Of a DNA stretch of 55,363 nt, positions 26,545-36,200 are shown piece by piece. Under the pieces are notes generated by a model that searched no databases, was not told the origin of the DNA, and was given only the letters and a program-made list of their open reading frames with translations. A program made the position numbers and the translations under genes. Numbering within the stretch: position 1 is the first letter of the stretch; each line of letters starts with the position of its first letter. This DNA is from Acidobacteriota bacterium (GTDB lineage: Bacteria > Acidobacteriota > Thermoanaerobaculia > Multivoradales > SZUA-115), in the NCBI GenBank assembly GCA_024277255.1, contig JAJRVQ010000050.1, forward strand, positions 1-55,363, written 5' to 3'.

Positions 26545-26847
26545 TCAGTCCGAGTCTTCGCCGAGCAAGTCCAGGACGCTCGCTTCGAGGGTCACCGCCT
26601 CGGGAGCATCGCCATCTGCCTGTTCAGCTTCGACATCCACCTCGTCGAGCAACCGCTGAGCGGCATCGAGCTGATCCGCCGGAACCATGATCCGCACGTC
26701 GCCCAAGGCGCCCGAAGTGACCGGCTCTTGAGTGAAGAGACGGGAATCGTTCTCCACCGTGACTCCGCGGCTGGTGAGGAAGCCACGGATCAGCGCAGCC
26801 TCGCTATCGGTCGAGACAACTTGAAGTAGTTCCCACTGAGGCACCAT
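26545..26847 (-). CDS. DUF2007-type small protein
   Basis: This 100-aa protein fits the DUF2007 (putative GlnB-like signal-transducing) family: WELLQVVSTDSEAALIRGFLTSRGVTV, a middle VRIMVPADQLDAAQRLLDEV, and an acidic tail. The ATG at 26847 is chosen over the GTG three bases before it. No Shine-Dalgarno sequence is evident. It precedes the kinase gene by 11 nt and probably opens the operon running down to the 2PGK-ApgM fusion. Confidence 0.78.
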   Translation of the reverse strand: MVPQWELLQVVSTDSEAALIRGFLTSRGVTVENDSRLFTQEPVTSGALGDVRIMVPADQLDAAQRLLDEVDVEAEQADGDAPEAVTLEASVLDLLGEDSD

Positions 26848-26927
26848 CACAAGATGATATCAGCGGTTGACCCACACCCACTACGCCGTTCTCGGCACCG
26901 GCAGGCCGGCAGCGGGGCAAGGCAGTC

Positions 26928-26957
26928 GCGGGAGATCGCAAAGCACCGATCTCCCGC
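26928..26957 (-). terminator. Intergenic hairpin, probable terminator
   Basis: A perfect 11-bp stem (26928-26938 with 26947-26957, GCGGGAGATCG/CGATCTCCCGC) encloses an 8-nt loop. It begins 24 nt after the stop of the secreted protein gene on the minus strand and ahead of the DUF2007 gene. There is no T run on either side, so termination may be factor-assisted. Confidence 0.55.
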
Positions 26958-26981
26958 TGTGCCCTCTACCTCACCGACTCG

Positions 26982-28655
26982 CTACCTCCAGCCTTCGATC
27001 TCGTCCAGGTAGAGAGTGCCGACACTGCCCGTGGGTACGACGTTCAAGCCGAAATGCAGCTCATCGAGGTCGATACCACCGTTGTCCAGCTGGCGTTTCG
27101 AACTCAAGGCTCCGTCGACCCAAAGCTCCACACCGCCGTTCATCGCGGTCTGCGGCTGCGCGCTCCACCAGTGAAGCTCGACCTCGACAACCTGCTCTGT
27201 GGGCACCACCGTCCACGGCGTCGACACCCAGCCGCCGCCGTTCTTCCTCGCCATCGCCTTCAGCTTCAGCTGTGATCCCAGTTGTCGCAGCCGCAGGCGA
27301 ACAGGATCCTGCACGTTGGCTCCCCGCCGGCCGTTGAAAAGATCGACGCTCTTGAGGTCGACCATGGCGAAGTCCGCCGACAGCCGTAGCTTGAAACGGA
27401 CCCGCAGGGCGTTCAACGCTGTGTTGGCCGGCTCGCCTACGTAGGAGCTTCCCGAAGCCGGCATGGCGACCTCGAGACCATAGCCGCCCGACAGGGCCGC
27501 CGCGGGGGTCACCGAAGGCAAGGCAGCGTTGACCGAGACAAGGCTCCACAGCGACAGGCCGGCGGACTCGAAGCCATCGGCGAGCAGTGGCGTGAAGGCC
27601 GGTGGGTCCGTAGCCGACCAGAACTCGAATTCGTCGAAATAGTACTGACCAGCCGCCCCGGATGGCGATGTCAGGCTACCGAAGCGCCAGATATCCGCCA
27701 GATAACCGGAATTGTCGATCCCCGAGATCCAGCCGATGAGCTTACCGTCGGCGGCCAGCATCGCACCTCCGTCTTCACCCTCCGCGGCCGACCACCAAGT
27801 CAAACTGACGCGGGCCCTCTTCGAACCGATTTCAACTGGCGCGGTCGACACCCACTCGGAGTTCGTCCCATTGTTGGCGATCGTCAACTCCCGCCGGGCT
27901 CGCATCAGAAGGTACGTGCCGGAGTCCGCCTCTTGCACCACGATTTCGTAAGCAGGGTCTCCCCCCTGCGTGAATCCGCTGGCGATCACCATCTCGTAGA
28001 CCCATTCGTCGTCGGTACCGCCAATGCTCGCACCGGTGACGAAAGGATTGCTGCCCGTGACGGGCGGGCCGATACCGTCGGCTCCCGGGTCGATCACGAA
28101 GTCGGTATTGCCCCCGGTGACGGTCGGCGCGCGACCGACGATCTGGTACTCGATGTAGGCGGTGGCCCCGGCGCCGTAGGTGACCAGCACAGCCTGGTTT
28201 TGAGTCACCGGCTCCACCGCAACCGCCAGTCGACTCTGCGGGTCGACCTCCTGCCAGTCCGGCAGTAGCGGATCATCCACCGTATCGGAGAACTCCAGAT
28301 CCTCCTTGAGATCAGCGATCAGGTAGACCACCGAAGTGCCGTTGCCTTTCGGAGTCGAGTAGACGTACGAGAAGCTATCCGACCCCATGGTCCAGAAAGA
28401 GGCACCAGGAAGGTAGATCAGATCGGGGCCCGAGAGGCTCAACGCGCCGCGAACCGCCGGCACAAAACTCACCAGAGAGACGGCCTCGGGATCGTTGGCG
28501 AGCAGATCGGATACGGTGATCGAAACACTGGAATCCTGGCGGCTGACCAGGACGTAATCATCACCTGCCAACGCTGGAGCCGCCAGCGCCAAACCTAGAC
28601 ACAGCCACGACAAGCACAAACATCCCACGAAAGAGACAACACGATCTCCAAACAT
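26982..28655 (-). CDS. Secreted adhesin-like protein
   Basis: The ATG at 28655 with AGGGGAG upstream gives 557 aa. A signal peptide (LCLSWLCLGLALAAPALAG) is followed by a cadherin-like or tandem-95-like segment (DSSVSITVSDLLANDPEAV, then YLPGASFWTMGSDSFSYVYS). Two lectin/LamG-like beta-sandwich regions come next, each ending in a YFDEFEFW or YLDEIEGW strand, with the linker LLADGFESAGLSLWS between them. I recognise no catalytic site. It is a single gene between a hairpin and a divergent sigma gene. The likely role is extracellular carbohydrate or surface binding. Confidence 0.7.
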   Translation of the reverse strand: MFGDRVVSFVGCLCLSWLCLGLALAAPALAGDDYVLVSRQDSSVSITVSDLLANDPEAVSLVSFVPAVRGALSLSGPDLIYLPGASFWTMGSDSFSYVYSTPKGNGTSVVYLIADLKEDLEFSDTVDDPLLPDWQEVDPQSRLAVAVEPVTQNQAVLVTYGAGATAYIEYQIVGRAPTVTGGNTDFVIDPGADGIGPPVTGSNPFVTGASIGGTDDEWVYEMVIASGFTQGGDPAYEIVVQEADSGTYLLMRARRELTIANNGTNSEWVSTAPVEIGSKRARVSLTWWSAAEGEDGGAMLAADGKLIGWISGIDNSGYLADIWRFGSLTSPSGAAGQYYFDEFEFWSATDPPAFTPLLADGFESAGLSLWSLVSVNAALPSVTPAAALSGGYGLEVAMPASGSSYVGEPANTALNALRVRFKLRLSADFAMVDLKSVDLFNGRRGANVQDPVRLRLRQLGSQLKLKAMARKNGGGWVSTPWTVVPTEQVVEVELHWWSAQPQTAMNGGVELWVDGALSSKRQLDNGGIDLDELHFGLNVVPTGSVGTLYLDEIEGWR

Positions 28656-28834
28656 TGCTTCACTCCCCTCTGTTTCGGTCAATCAAGTGAAAAACCGGTT
28701 CCCACGAAGTAAGCGCGAATTCAACCCACAACTTGTCAACCGCTGGTGGATTCTCTCTCGCCGGCGGCTGCAAAGTCCAAGCTGCGGCCGGAGATCACCG
28801 TTCCCAAATGGGCTCCTTGGTAGGATGCCCCCCA

Positions 28835-29413
28835 ATGGGATCGGCGGACAAGCACGAGATCACCCGGCTGTTGCGTGACTGGAATGCCGGCGACCGCTCC
28901 GCCTTGGATGAGCTAATCCCCAAGGTGTCGGCGGAACTCCAGCGTTTGGCCAAAGGTTATCTGGACCGCGAAGCGCCGGGTCATACGCTGCAACCAACGG
29001 CGCTGGTCAACGAACTGTTCGTTCGCCTGGTCGGCAACCACAAGCTCGATTGGCGAAACCGCGCCCACTTCTTCGGTTTCGCCGCCACCACCATGCGCCA
29101 TATCCTGGTCGACCACGCACGGTCTTATCAGACCGTCAAGCGAGGCAGCGGTGCGCACAAGATCTCGCTCGACGAAGCGGCGAACCTGCCCGCATCCGGG
29201 GATGTCGACCTCCTGGCGCTCGACCAGGCCCTTCAACAGCTCGCGGAACTCGACGAGCGACAGGCGCGCATCGTCGAGCTACGCGCTTTCGTCGGTTTGA
29301 GCCTGGTGGAAACGGCTGAGGTGGTAGGGGTCAGCGAGGCGACCGTCAGCCGTTCGTGGGCCTCGGCCAAGGCCTGGCTGTTCCGCGAACTGGGGCGCGC
29401 CTCGGGCCCATGA
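28835..29413 (+). CDS. ECF-type sigma factor (Sigma-70-like, kinase-associated)
   Basis: The ATG at 28835 follows GGTAGGA and gives 192 aa, the usual length; earlier in-frame ATG codons at 28733 and 28808 lack support. It fits the PF07638-type ECF group: EITRLLRDWNAGDRSALDELIPKV, then LQPTALVNELFVRL, NRAHFFGFAATTMRHILVDHAR, and region 4 ELRAFVGLSLVETAEVVGVSEATVSRSW. Its stop overlaps the start of the kinase-TPR gene by ATGA. This pairing is common in Acidobacteriota and Planctomycetota; the kinase probably controls the sigma factor. Confidence 0.88.
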   Translation: MGSADKHEITRLLRDWNAGDRSALDELIPKVSAELQRLAKGYLDREAPGHTLQPTALVNELFVRLVGNHKLDWRNRAHFFGFAATTMRHILVDHARSYQTVKRGSGAHKISLDEAANLPASGDVDLLALDQALQQLAELDERQARIVELRAFVGLSLVETAEVVGVSEATVSRSWASAKAWLFRELGRASGP

Positions 29414-32400
29414 AGCACCAGCTCTGGCGGCGGGCCAGAGAGATCTTCGAGTCGCTGCTCGATCTGCCCACCGGGGAGCGCGAGCGCAGGCTGCGCCAAG
29501 CGACGGCCGGCGACACTGCGCTCATCGAGGAAGTGCGCTCCCTGCTGGTAGCCCACGACGCCTCGCCGGGGTTCCTCGAAACACCCTTCGCCCAGCTCGT
29601 GGACCGCGAAGATTCAGCGCCGGCCGACCCTTCCCTCGCCGAGCTTCCCCAGTCGGTCGGCCACTACCGGATCGAGCGGCTGCTGGGGCGAGGGGGAATG
29701 GGGAGCGTCTTTCTCGCCTCGCGCGATGACGACGAGTACCGTGGGTTGGTCGCCATCAAGATCCTGCGCCACGACCTCGCCAACGAAGAGCTGGCTCGCC
29801 GATTCCGTAGCGAGCGGCAGATTCTGGCCGATCTCGCCCACCCCAACGTCGCCCGTCTGCTCGACGGCGGCTCGACCGAAGACGGACGGCCCTATCTGGT
29901 CATGGAGTACATCGAGGGCAAGCCGATCGGTCGCTTCTGCACCGAGCACCGACTCTGCGTAGCCGACCGGCTGGAACTCCTGCGCAAGGTCTGCGGCGCC
30001 GTTCACGCCGCCCACCAGCGGCTGGTCGTCCACCGCGACCTCAAGCCGGGAAACATTCTGGTCGACCGCAACGGCGAGCCGAAGTTGCTCGACTTCGGCA
30101 TCGCCAAGCCGCTGCGCCAGCAATACTGGGCCGCCACCTTGGCGGCGACCGCTCCGGGTCTGGCGCCGATGACGCTTGAATACGCCAGCCCGGAACAGCT
30201 GCGCAACCAGCCGATCACCACCGCCAGCGATATCTACTCCCTCGGCGTCGTCCTCTACGAACTGTTGGCCGGCCGCCGGCCCTTCCGCTTCGCGGATCAA
30301 CCCCTCGACCATTTTCTCGCCGAGGTCTGCGAGGCCGAGCCAGCCCCGCCTTCGACCGCCATCGACAGCGCGGCGGTCGCCACCGAACCGCGACAGCTCA
30401 AGCGCCAACTAGCCGGCGATCTCGACAACATCGTGCTCATGGCACTGCGCAAGGATCCGCAGCGCCGCTACTCCTCCGCCACGGCATTGGCTCGCGATCT
30501 CGAACGCCACGGCGAGGGGCGGCCGGTGACCGCCCGTCCTGACACCTTCACCTACCGCACCGGCAAGTTCGTCCGCCGCCACCGCTGGGCGGTCGCCGCC
30601 ACTGGCGCTGCGGCTCTCGCTTTCCTGGCCTTCACCGTCGCTCTCTTCTTCCAGCAACGGCTGACCTTGCGCCAGAAGGCACGAGCGGAAGAGGTCACCG
30701 TCTTCCTTACCGACCTGTTCAAGTATGCCGATCCCGAGCGGGCACGAGGGGAGACCATCACTGTGCGCGAAGTTCTCGACCGTGGAGCGCGGGATGTCGA
30801 GGAACGGCTCGACGACAGCTCGCTGCTCAAAGCGGAATTGCGCGGTACCTTCAGCCGCGTCTATCAACACCTGGGACTCTTCGATCGCGCGGCACCGCTC
30901 GCCGAGGGCGCCTACGCGCTCAACCTCAAGCTCCAAGGCGACAGCGCCGCGGCCACCGCGGCCAGCCGGCAGCTGCTTGCCGACCTGGACCATGAGCGGG
31001 GCGACTACCAGGCCGCGGAGCAGCGCTACCGGCAGTCCTTGGCAGCCCTGGGCCCGAAGGGTGATGCAAAACGCATCGAGACCGGTCTGGCCGGGTTGAC
31101 GCGAGCGGTGTGGTTTCAGGGCAGACAGGCGGAGGCCGAAGAGCTCCAGCTGCAAGCCCTGGAGCTGGCGCAAGAACTCTACGGGCCACTCCACGAGAGA
31201 GTGGCGGCCAACCAACACCAGCTAGCCGAGCTGATGCGCGAGCGCAGCGCCTACGACGAGGCCGAGACCCACTATCTGCGGGCACTCGACATCTATCGCG
31301 ACCTCTACGGCAAACGCCACCCGGAGATTGCCAGGTTGCTGAGCAACCTCGGCCTACTCGAACAGGAACGCGGAGCGCTCGACGCCGCGGAAGCGAGGTA
31401 CCGCGAGGCGGTAGCCATGCGCCGGTCGATCTACGGCGACCGCCATCCGGCAGTGGCGGAGACCGCCCACTCCCTGGCCGATGTTCTGCGCACGCTCAAC
31501 CAACTCGACGAGGCGGAAGAACTCTGCCGGGAGGCGCTCGCCATTCGCCGCCAGGGCTACGGTGAAAACCATCCCTTGGTCGCCCACTCGATCAACCTGC
31601 TCGGCCTCATCATCAAGGGGCGCGGTCGGCCCGGCGAGGCAGCGCAACTGCACCGGCAGGCACTCGCCATGTGGCTTGAATCGCTGGACGCCGACCATCC
31701 ATGGGTGGCCGCGGCCCACAACAACCTGGCCAGCGCGCTACAGGCGAGCGGCGAACGACCCAGCGCCCGCGAGCACTACGAGGCCGCGCTCACCATCTAC
31801 CGCCAGATTTACGGCGACTCACACATGCAGGTAGCCACGGTGCTCAACAACCTGGCGACGTTGCACAAAGCGGATGGCGACCTGAGCCGAGCCGAAAGCC
31901 GCTATCGCGAAGCTCTCGACATCCTACGCAACTTGCTCGGCGACGAACACATCAACGTCGCCGGAGCAACACTCAATCTGGCCACTCTGCAATTGTCGCT
32001 CGGCGAACCGGCGAAGTCCGAGGCTCTCTACCGGCAGGCTCTACCCACCCTGCGCTCCTTGCTCGGTCAGGAACACAGTCTGGTGGCCCTCTGCTTGACC
32101 AACCTCGGCCGCGCCTTGCTGGCGCAGGGCAAGTCGCAAGAGGCGGAGGCGAGCGTCGTTCAGGCGGTCGAGATCTACCGTTCCACTCTGCCGGAAGGAC
32201 ACCTGTGGCGCCTTGTCGCACGGGGAGTCCATGGCGAGATCCTCACCGACCTAGAGCAATACCCCGCCGCCGAGCGCGTGCTCCTCGCCGCCCATGCCGC
32301 CAGCCGCACCCACCACGGCGACGGCTCCAAACCCGCCCAAGCCGCTTGCCGCCGGTTGGCGGAACTCTACGAAGCATCGAACAACGCCTCCGCAGCCACC

Positions 32401-32442
32401 ACTTGGCGCAGGTGTTCCGGCAGCAGCCACCCGGTGCCTTGA
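29410..32442 (+). CDS. Ser/Thr kinase with C-terminal TPR array
   Basis: This 1010-aa protein starts at an ATG overlapping the sigma gene's stop. A helical N-terminal segment (1-60) precedes a Hanks kinase (86-365) with GRGGMG, Lys117, HRD (208-210), DFG (228-230) and SPEQ. One membrane helix lies at about 393-414. A long run of kinesin-light-chain-type TPRs covers roughly 480-1000 (repeating YGDRHPAVAETAHSLADVL and YGENHPLVAHSINLLGLI units). The TPR half is predicted outside the cytoplasm if the N-terminus is inside. I infer sensing or scaffolding through the TPRs and phosphorylation affecting the partner sigma factor. Confidence 0.9.
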   Translation: MKHQLWRRAREIFESLLDLPTGERERRLRQATAGDTALIEEVRSLLVAHDASPGFLETPFAQLVDREDSAPADPSLAELPQSVGHYRIERLLGRGGMGSVFLASRDDDEYRGLVAIKILRHDLANEELARRFRSERQILADLAHPNVARLLDGGSTEDGRPYLVMEYIEGKPIGRFCTEHRLCVADRLELLRKVCGAVHAAHQRLVVHRDLKPGNILVDRNGEPKLLDFGIAKPLRQQYWAATLAATAPGLAPMTLEYASPEQLRNQPITTASDIYSLGVVLYELLAGRRPFRFADQPLDHFLAEVCEAEPAPPSTAIDSAAVATEPRQLKRQLAGDLDNIVLMALRKDPQRRYSSATALARDLERHGEGRPVTARPDTFTYRTGKFVRRHRWAVAATGAAALAFLAFTVALFFQQRLTLRQKARAEEVTVFLTDLFKYADPERARGETITVREVLDRGARDVEERLDDSSLLKAELRGTFSRVYQHLGLFDRAAPLAEGAYALNLKLQGDSAAATAASRQLLADLDHERGDYQAAEQRYRQSLAALGPKGDAKRIETGLAGLTRAVWFQGRQAEAEELQLQALELAQELYGPLHERVAANQHQLAELMRERSAYDEAETHYLRALDIYRDLYGKRHPEIARLLSNLGLLEQERGALDAAEARYREAVAMRRSIYGDRHPAVAETAHSLADVLRTLNQLDEAEELCREALAIRRQGYGENHPLVAHSINLLGLIIKGRGRPGEAAQLHRQALAMWLESLDADHPWVAAAHNNLASALQASGERPSAREHYEAALTIYRQIYGDSHMQVATVLNNLATLHKADGDLSRAESRYREALDILRNLLGDEHINVAGATLNLATLQLSLGEPAKSEALYRQALPTLRSLLGQEHSLVALCLTNLGRALLAQGKSQEAEASVVQAVEIYRSTLPEGHLWRLVARGVHGEILTDLEQYPAAERVLLAAHAASRTHHGDGSKPAQAACRRLAELYEASNNASAATTWRRCSGSSHPVP

Positions 32443-32621
32443 TCTAGATTCGTTGACAAGATCTCCACCGCTTCTCGCTTAAGGGGTTGACAGGCAACAG
32501 AGCCCAGGACCCGCGGTGCGAGCAGGTTTCTTCACCGCCTGACTGGCGGCGTCGAGCCAACAGCAGGGAGAGGTGTATCCAGCCACGGCGTTCGGCCCTC
32601 AACCGACCCAAGGAGAGTTCC

Positions 32622-33266
32622 ATGAAAGCCACCTGCTTCGCACTTCTCATCCTGCTGATCGGCCTACCGTCTGACGCGACTCCGAGCTTGTCGGTCGAGG
32701 CGGACCGCGTCATCGCCAGCGGGCTAGCCGCCCACGGCGAAGCCATCTTGTTGAGCGTCTCCCGTCAACGCATTCCCTGGATGCACCGCATCGTTCACAG
32801 AACCGATCTGCTTACCGACAGCGACGGCGATGGCGAGATCTCCCTGCGCCTGGACGACCCAGTGGCAGATCAGTCGCTGTGGATCCTGGTCGACCTGACG
32901 ACCGGCGGCTGGATCGCGGCGACGCCGAACGGCGGCGCGCCGCGCCACGTGGACTCCGTCCTGGCAGCGGACACCTCCCGCGCCGCCGGCCGTTCCGAGG
33001 TCTCGGCCGACCGCCAGCAGCTGCACCTGATGGTGGTGCGACCGGGGATCGGCGCCTGGCAGGCACGGCTCTCGGACGGCGGCGCCAGCGACTTTGATGG
33101 CGCCAGCGACGGCCGCCTACAGGCGACCCTTGGCGACCTCGCTCCCATCGGGGCAAGTCCTGCCGCGGTCAGCCGATTTCAGCCGGGTGACCTCCTGGTG
33201 GGGATCGACTCAACCTTGCTCGAGTACAGCGTCGTTCGCATCACCCCATCCGAGACCGGACGATAA
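32622..33266 (+). CDS. Secreted protein of unknown function upstream of the Rhs gene
   Basis: The ATG at 32622 with AGGAG ahead gives 214 aa and a signal peptide (ATCFALLILLIGLPSDATPS). The mature part reads as beta-rich (GEAILLSVSRQRIPWMHRIVHR, then DGDGEISLRLDDPVADQSLWILVDLTTGGWIAATP), which suggests an Ig-like or filamin-like domain; I recognise no named family. It ends 8 nt before the Rhs gene and is very likely co-transcribed with it. A 179-nt gap separates it from the kinase-TPR gene; two TTGACA hexamers lie there (32453, 32487) without good -10 partners. Confidence 0.75.
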   Translation: MKATCFALLILLIGLPSDATPSLSVEADRVIASGLAAHGEAILLSVSRQRIPWMHRIVHRTDLLTDSDGDGEISLRLDDPVADQSLWILVDLTTGGWIAATPNGGAPRHVDSVLAADTSRAAGRSEVSADRQQLHLMVVRPGIGAWQARLSDGGASDFDGASDGRLQATLGDLAPIGASPAAVSRFQPGDLLVGIDSTLLEYSVVRITPSETGR

Positions 33267-33274
33267 GGAAGATC

Positions 33275-36200
33275 ATGATGAGTATTCAGCTCTGCAAACT
33301 CCACCTCCGCCGCCTGCTGTTCTCGGTGGCCTCACTCTCTCTCATGCTGGCGCTCGCTTTGCCCGCGACTGCCATGCACCCCAACCACCCGCTCGGTTTC
33401 TCCTCCGAGAAGGCCTACCAGTTCGGGGTGACCGACAACGTGGATCTCTACTCCGGCAGCCTGACCGTGGCCATGCCCATCGGACCCTTCAACCTCAACT
33501 ACAGCTCCAACATCTGGGTCTACGAGCAGGTCTTCGATACCACCACTCAGCAGATCTACACCCAGGCCATCCCGAACCGAGAAACTACCGCCGGGCTCGG
33601 CTGGCATCTCGGAATGGGTGAGGTCTACAGCCCGAACCATTGGTACAACCCGACCGGCAAGTGGCTTTACGTCGGTGCCGATGGCGGTCGGCACTCCTTT
33701 TACCCGACCCTCCACCGCAATGAGGACGACGGCGACGGCAACGTCTTCTACAGCCGCGACAGCACCTATCTACGGCTGCGCAAAATGTCCGGCTGCAAGG
33801 TCATCCTCGAATTCCCCGACGGCACCAGCCGCAGTTTCGTCGCCAACACCTGTGGCGGCGGCACAACTCACCGTCTGACCAGAGTCTGGAAGACCGTCTC
33901 CTCGGAATCCGACCCGGACCTGACCGTCGCCTATGACTCCGGCGCCCTCAACTGGACGATCACCGACCGCTACGGCCGCACCCACTATGTACACCTGACC
34001 GATCAATACAACTGGATCAACCGGGTGGTCACCCAAGTCGATATCGAGAGCATCGCCGGCCAGCGCGCCCGCTACGACTTCCACTACAACAACATCCTCG
34101 TCACCCGCAGTTGCAAGGACGACGATCCCACCACCTCGACCCGTATCCGTTTGCCCCACCTGAGCCGCATCGACCTGCCTGACGGTTCCTCGTACTCGAT
34201 GAAGGAAGGGTCAAACCTCCTCTACTACAACCTGTGTGAAGGCGGCATCGACGACGTCAGTGGTGTACTGCGCGGCATGGTCCTGCCCACTTTCTCCAAG
34301 CTCGAGTGGGACTTTGTCGAGTACGAGTTCCCACCTGGCGACAATAATTCCGTGTTCAACACTTCGGCGGGCGTCGGCGAGCGGCGCACCGTCGCCGCCG
34401 ACGGGCAAGTCGAAGGCACCTGGACCTACAAGAGCAACAGCTACCGGCCGCCGGGCGAGGACGTCGACCCGGAGATGCACACCCAGGTCGTCTATCCCAC
34501 CGGCGACTGCAGCAAGCACTTCTTCAACGCCCGCTACTGGCTAACCCCGTCGCAAGGCAAGGGTTGGGAGCGCGGGTTGCCCTTCGTTTACTCTGAAGAG
34601 AGCGGCGGCAAGTACCTGTCGACACAGATTTGGAGTTCGAGCACGGCGGGCGGCGCCTGCACCGGCACCAAACTGCGCTCGACCTACCTGAAGTACCGCA
34701 AAGACGCGACGCCGGGATCGAACAACAATCCTGACCAGTGGATCAACACCAACCGCTCGGTCAAAGCGTCACGCATCGTCTTCCATGACGACGGCGACCG
34801 TTGGGTCGACGGTGTCAATAGCAACTTCGACGGTCTCGGCAACTTCCGGTGGAACGTCACCACCGGCAACTTCTGGGACAGCTCGATCAACGACGAACGG
34901 CGCGCCACGTTCACCAACTACAACCCGAACCGGGGCATCTATCCGGGCACCTTCGTTCCGATCGCCCCCTCCGAGCCGTGGATCCTCCACACCTACGACT
35001 ACCGCACGGTGACCGAGAACGACGCGGTCGGCGAGTCGGTCTCGCGGCGCGAGTTCGGCTTCGACACCAACACCGGTCTGTTGAGCTGCCGGCGCACGCT
35101 GGCCACCGGCACCGCCCGAGGAGCTAACGACATCCTCGTCACCTACGGGCGAGACGCTCTGGGGCTGGTCGTCGACATCAAACGCTACGGCGGAGACTTG
35201 CAGGCCCTACCGGTCGGAAACGGTGTCTCACTGAGCGGCACCGCCTGCGGCTCCCTGCCCAGCGAGCCCGAGTATTGGACCCACCAAAGCTACCAATTCG
35301 GCGAGCTGACCCAGACGCGGCCGTACGACTCGCAAGGCAACCCCGGAGCGTTCCTGACCTACGACGTCGATCGCGACCCGAGCACCGGCCTGGTGACCGC
35401 CAGCCGGACCGCCGCGGGCTTCGGCGCCACCTTTACCTACGATGTCCTGGGCCGCCCCCTGGAGGTCATCCCGCAGGAGGGAGCGAAACTCAGCTACGCC
35501 TACGTGAATGCGACCAGCACCACGCCGGCCAGCGTCACTCTCAAGACCATCTCCGGCACCCAGTCGCTCAAGGAATCCCAACTCTTGTTCGATGAGTTCG
35601 GCCGCCTTTGGAAAGAGCGGCGGCGGCAACCAGGCGGCGTGTGGACGGAGCGCGAGACGCTATACAACGCCCGCGGTTGGATTGACTCCACTTCCGAGTG
35701 GGGTGATCTTTGGAAGCGGACGCGACGGCTCGCCTACGACCCCTTCGGACGCTACACCCGACTACGCCCACCACAGGGAGCCGCACACGACGTCACCTTC
35801 ACCTTCGCCGGTACCCGTCGGGTCACCGAGACCCGGCAGGTCGAGTTGGCGACCGGCCTGGGACCGGCCACGCGCATACGCCAGCTCGACAGTCACGGCC
35901 GCATTCGCCAGCTCCTCGAGCCCTCCGGCCAGCCGGAGACCAAGGCGGTGAGCGTCTCGGGGGGCAAGATGGTCGCGACCGACTACTTCTACGACGTCGG
36001 CAACCGACTGACCCGGATCGTCTCGGGTAGCAGCGTCTCACAGACCCGGCAAATGACCTACGACGGCCGCGGCTTCTTGCTCAACGAGAGCCATCCCGAG
36101 AAGGGAATCTCCGGAAACGGCACGGTCTATTACTACGATCGCGACTCTCTCGGAAAAGCCGGGCGGCGGCTCGACGGACCGCACGATATCGCCTTCGAAT

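Noticed and set aside
32453..32492. Two perfect TTGACA hexamers before the Rhs cluster
   Set aside because: Neither has a recognisable -10 box at 16-18 bp, so I do not call a promoter.
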